Positions 63,687 through 64,000 of a stretch of 64,000 nucleotides of DNA are shown piece by piece. This DNA comes from an uncultured Alcanivorax sp. (GTDB taxonomy: Bacteria; Pseudomonadota; Gammaproteobacteria; Pseudomonadales; Alcanivoracaceae), in the NCBI RefSeq assembly GCF_947258575.1, contig NZ_CAMYIV010000010.1:236814-300813 (forward strand). Direction: 5' to 3'. Within the stretch, counting starts at the first letter, position 1; every line of letters begins with the position of its first letter. The notes under the pieces were generated by a model that was given only the letters and a program-made list of their open reading frames with translations, was not told where the DNA came from and ran no database searches. The position numbers and the translations under genes are program-made.

Positions 63687-64000
63687 TCAGTCCTTTTTGT
63701 AAATGACGGTGACTTTGCCGGCAGGTTTGTTCTTACCTATCTCATAATCAGGGTTGAAAGTGGCGAGGTTATGAGCGGCGATGCCAATCACTGAGGCAAA
63801 GCCAGTAACCTGGGTAAAGCCGGTCGGGATAGCGAAGCTGGCTAAGGAGGCCGCTCTGTATTCCGTGTACACGCGGCAACGTAGTCCTTTCTTTTCAATA
63901 GCGCCCTCGACTTTGTTTACCACGGAGCTGATGTTCTTGACCGCGACAATTTGAAAGGAAGCTTTCTTGGCAATGAGTTCAGAGAGCTTTTCAGTAGTGA
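63687..64000 (-). CDS. Unrecognised protein, 5' end beyond the window
   Basis: At least 103 residues; the frame is open to the right edge, so the start lies outside. The visible part begins TEKLSELIAKKASFQIVAVKN, continues RCRVYTEYRAASLASFAIPTG, then a hydrophobic, Gly-rich stretch FTQVTGFASVIGIAAHNLATF and ends NPDYEIGKNKPAGKVTVIYKKD. A GTG at 63923 is internal rather than a start. Convergent with yhaV. I do not recognise the family. Confidence 0.6.
   Translation of the reverse strand, partial: TTEKLSELIAKKASFQIVAVKNISSVVNKVEGAIEKKGLRCRVYTEYRAASLASFAIPTGFTQVTGFASVIGIAAHNLATFNPDYEIGKNKPAGKVTVIYKKD

Overview
The window reads as chromosome of a marine, hydrocarbon-degrading gammaproteobacterium, most likely Alcanivorax or a close relative. 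The best pointer is an alkane 1-monooxygenase (alkB2 type) beside a divergent GntR regulator, the arrangement known in Alcanivorax. Supporting it are a Gram-negative class GN sortase with its VIT/vWA target, a finR-fpr pair, an oxyR-recG pair, and operon orders typical of Pseudomonas and Oceanospirillales (def-fmt-rsmB-trkA-trkH, gmk-rpoZ-spoT-ridA, purEK). This assignment is inferred from gene content and order only; no database search was run.

Layout. 1-3.1 kb: hydrolase tail, lipase-like hydrolase, OsmC, long-chain-type acyl-CoA dehydrogenase. 3.1-4.7 kb: lower-GC patch with two small genes separated by an integron attC-like site, then a lipoprotein. 4.8-7.4 kb: sortase and target. 7.6-9.6 kb: gntR/alkB2. 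9.9-15.9 kb (minus): trkH, trkA, rsmB, fmt, def. 16-22.4 kb (plus): LysM protein, dprA, a small protein, tsaC, hemF, aroE, ion channel, LpxR-like protein. 22.7-25.7 kb: gamma-carbonic anhydrase, prlC, yheV. 26.3-31.5 kb: chaperone-usher pilus operon with a CRP/Vfr-like site, and a convergent mini-pilin. 31.7-36.9 kb: monooxygenase, fpr/finR, M23 peptidase, cobS, DUF3298 lipoprotein. 37-40.5 kb: a MITE-like element, ytoQ, small proteins, a TraB/TIKI-like membrane protein. 40.5-47.5 kb: recG, oxyR, epimerase, purEK, VTT protein, DUF2789. 47.6-51.7 kb (minus): ridA, spoT, rpoZ, gmk. 51.8-56.2 kb (plus): ilvD, a DoeB-like deacetylase, glutamate dehydrogenase.

From about 56.2 kb to the end the sequence changes character: lower GC, three toxin-antitoxin modules (RelE/HigBA-like, HipBA, PrlF-YhaV), an AlpA-type excisionase/regulator, a YagK/YfjJ-type protein, and a divergent pair of unrecognised genes (a ribbon-helix-helix coiled-coil protein and a 505-residue double winged-helix protein) around a palindromic operator. 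This is the left part of an integrated element that runs past the right edge; no integrase is visible.

The spaces between genes carry several families of paired inverted repeats: 7-bp-unit arrays, CAAGnnnn arrays, REP-like GTAGGAGC hairpins, an ACACAGAG palindrome, and long stems of the GGTTGGGTT and GGGTGGATTA types. No tRNA, rRNA or CRISPR was seen.
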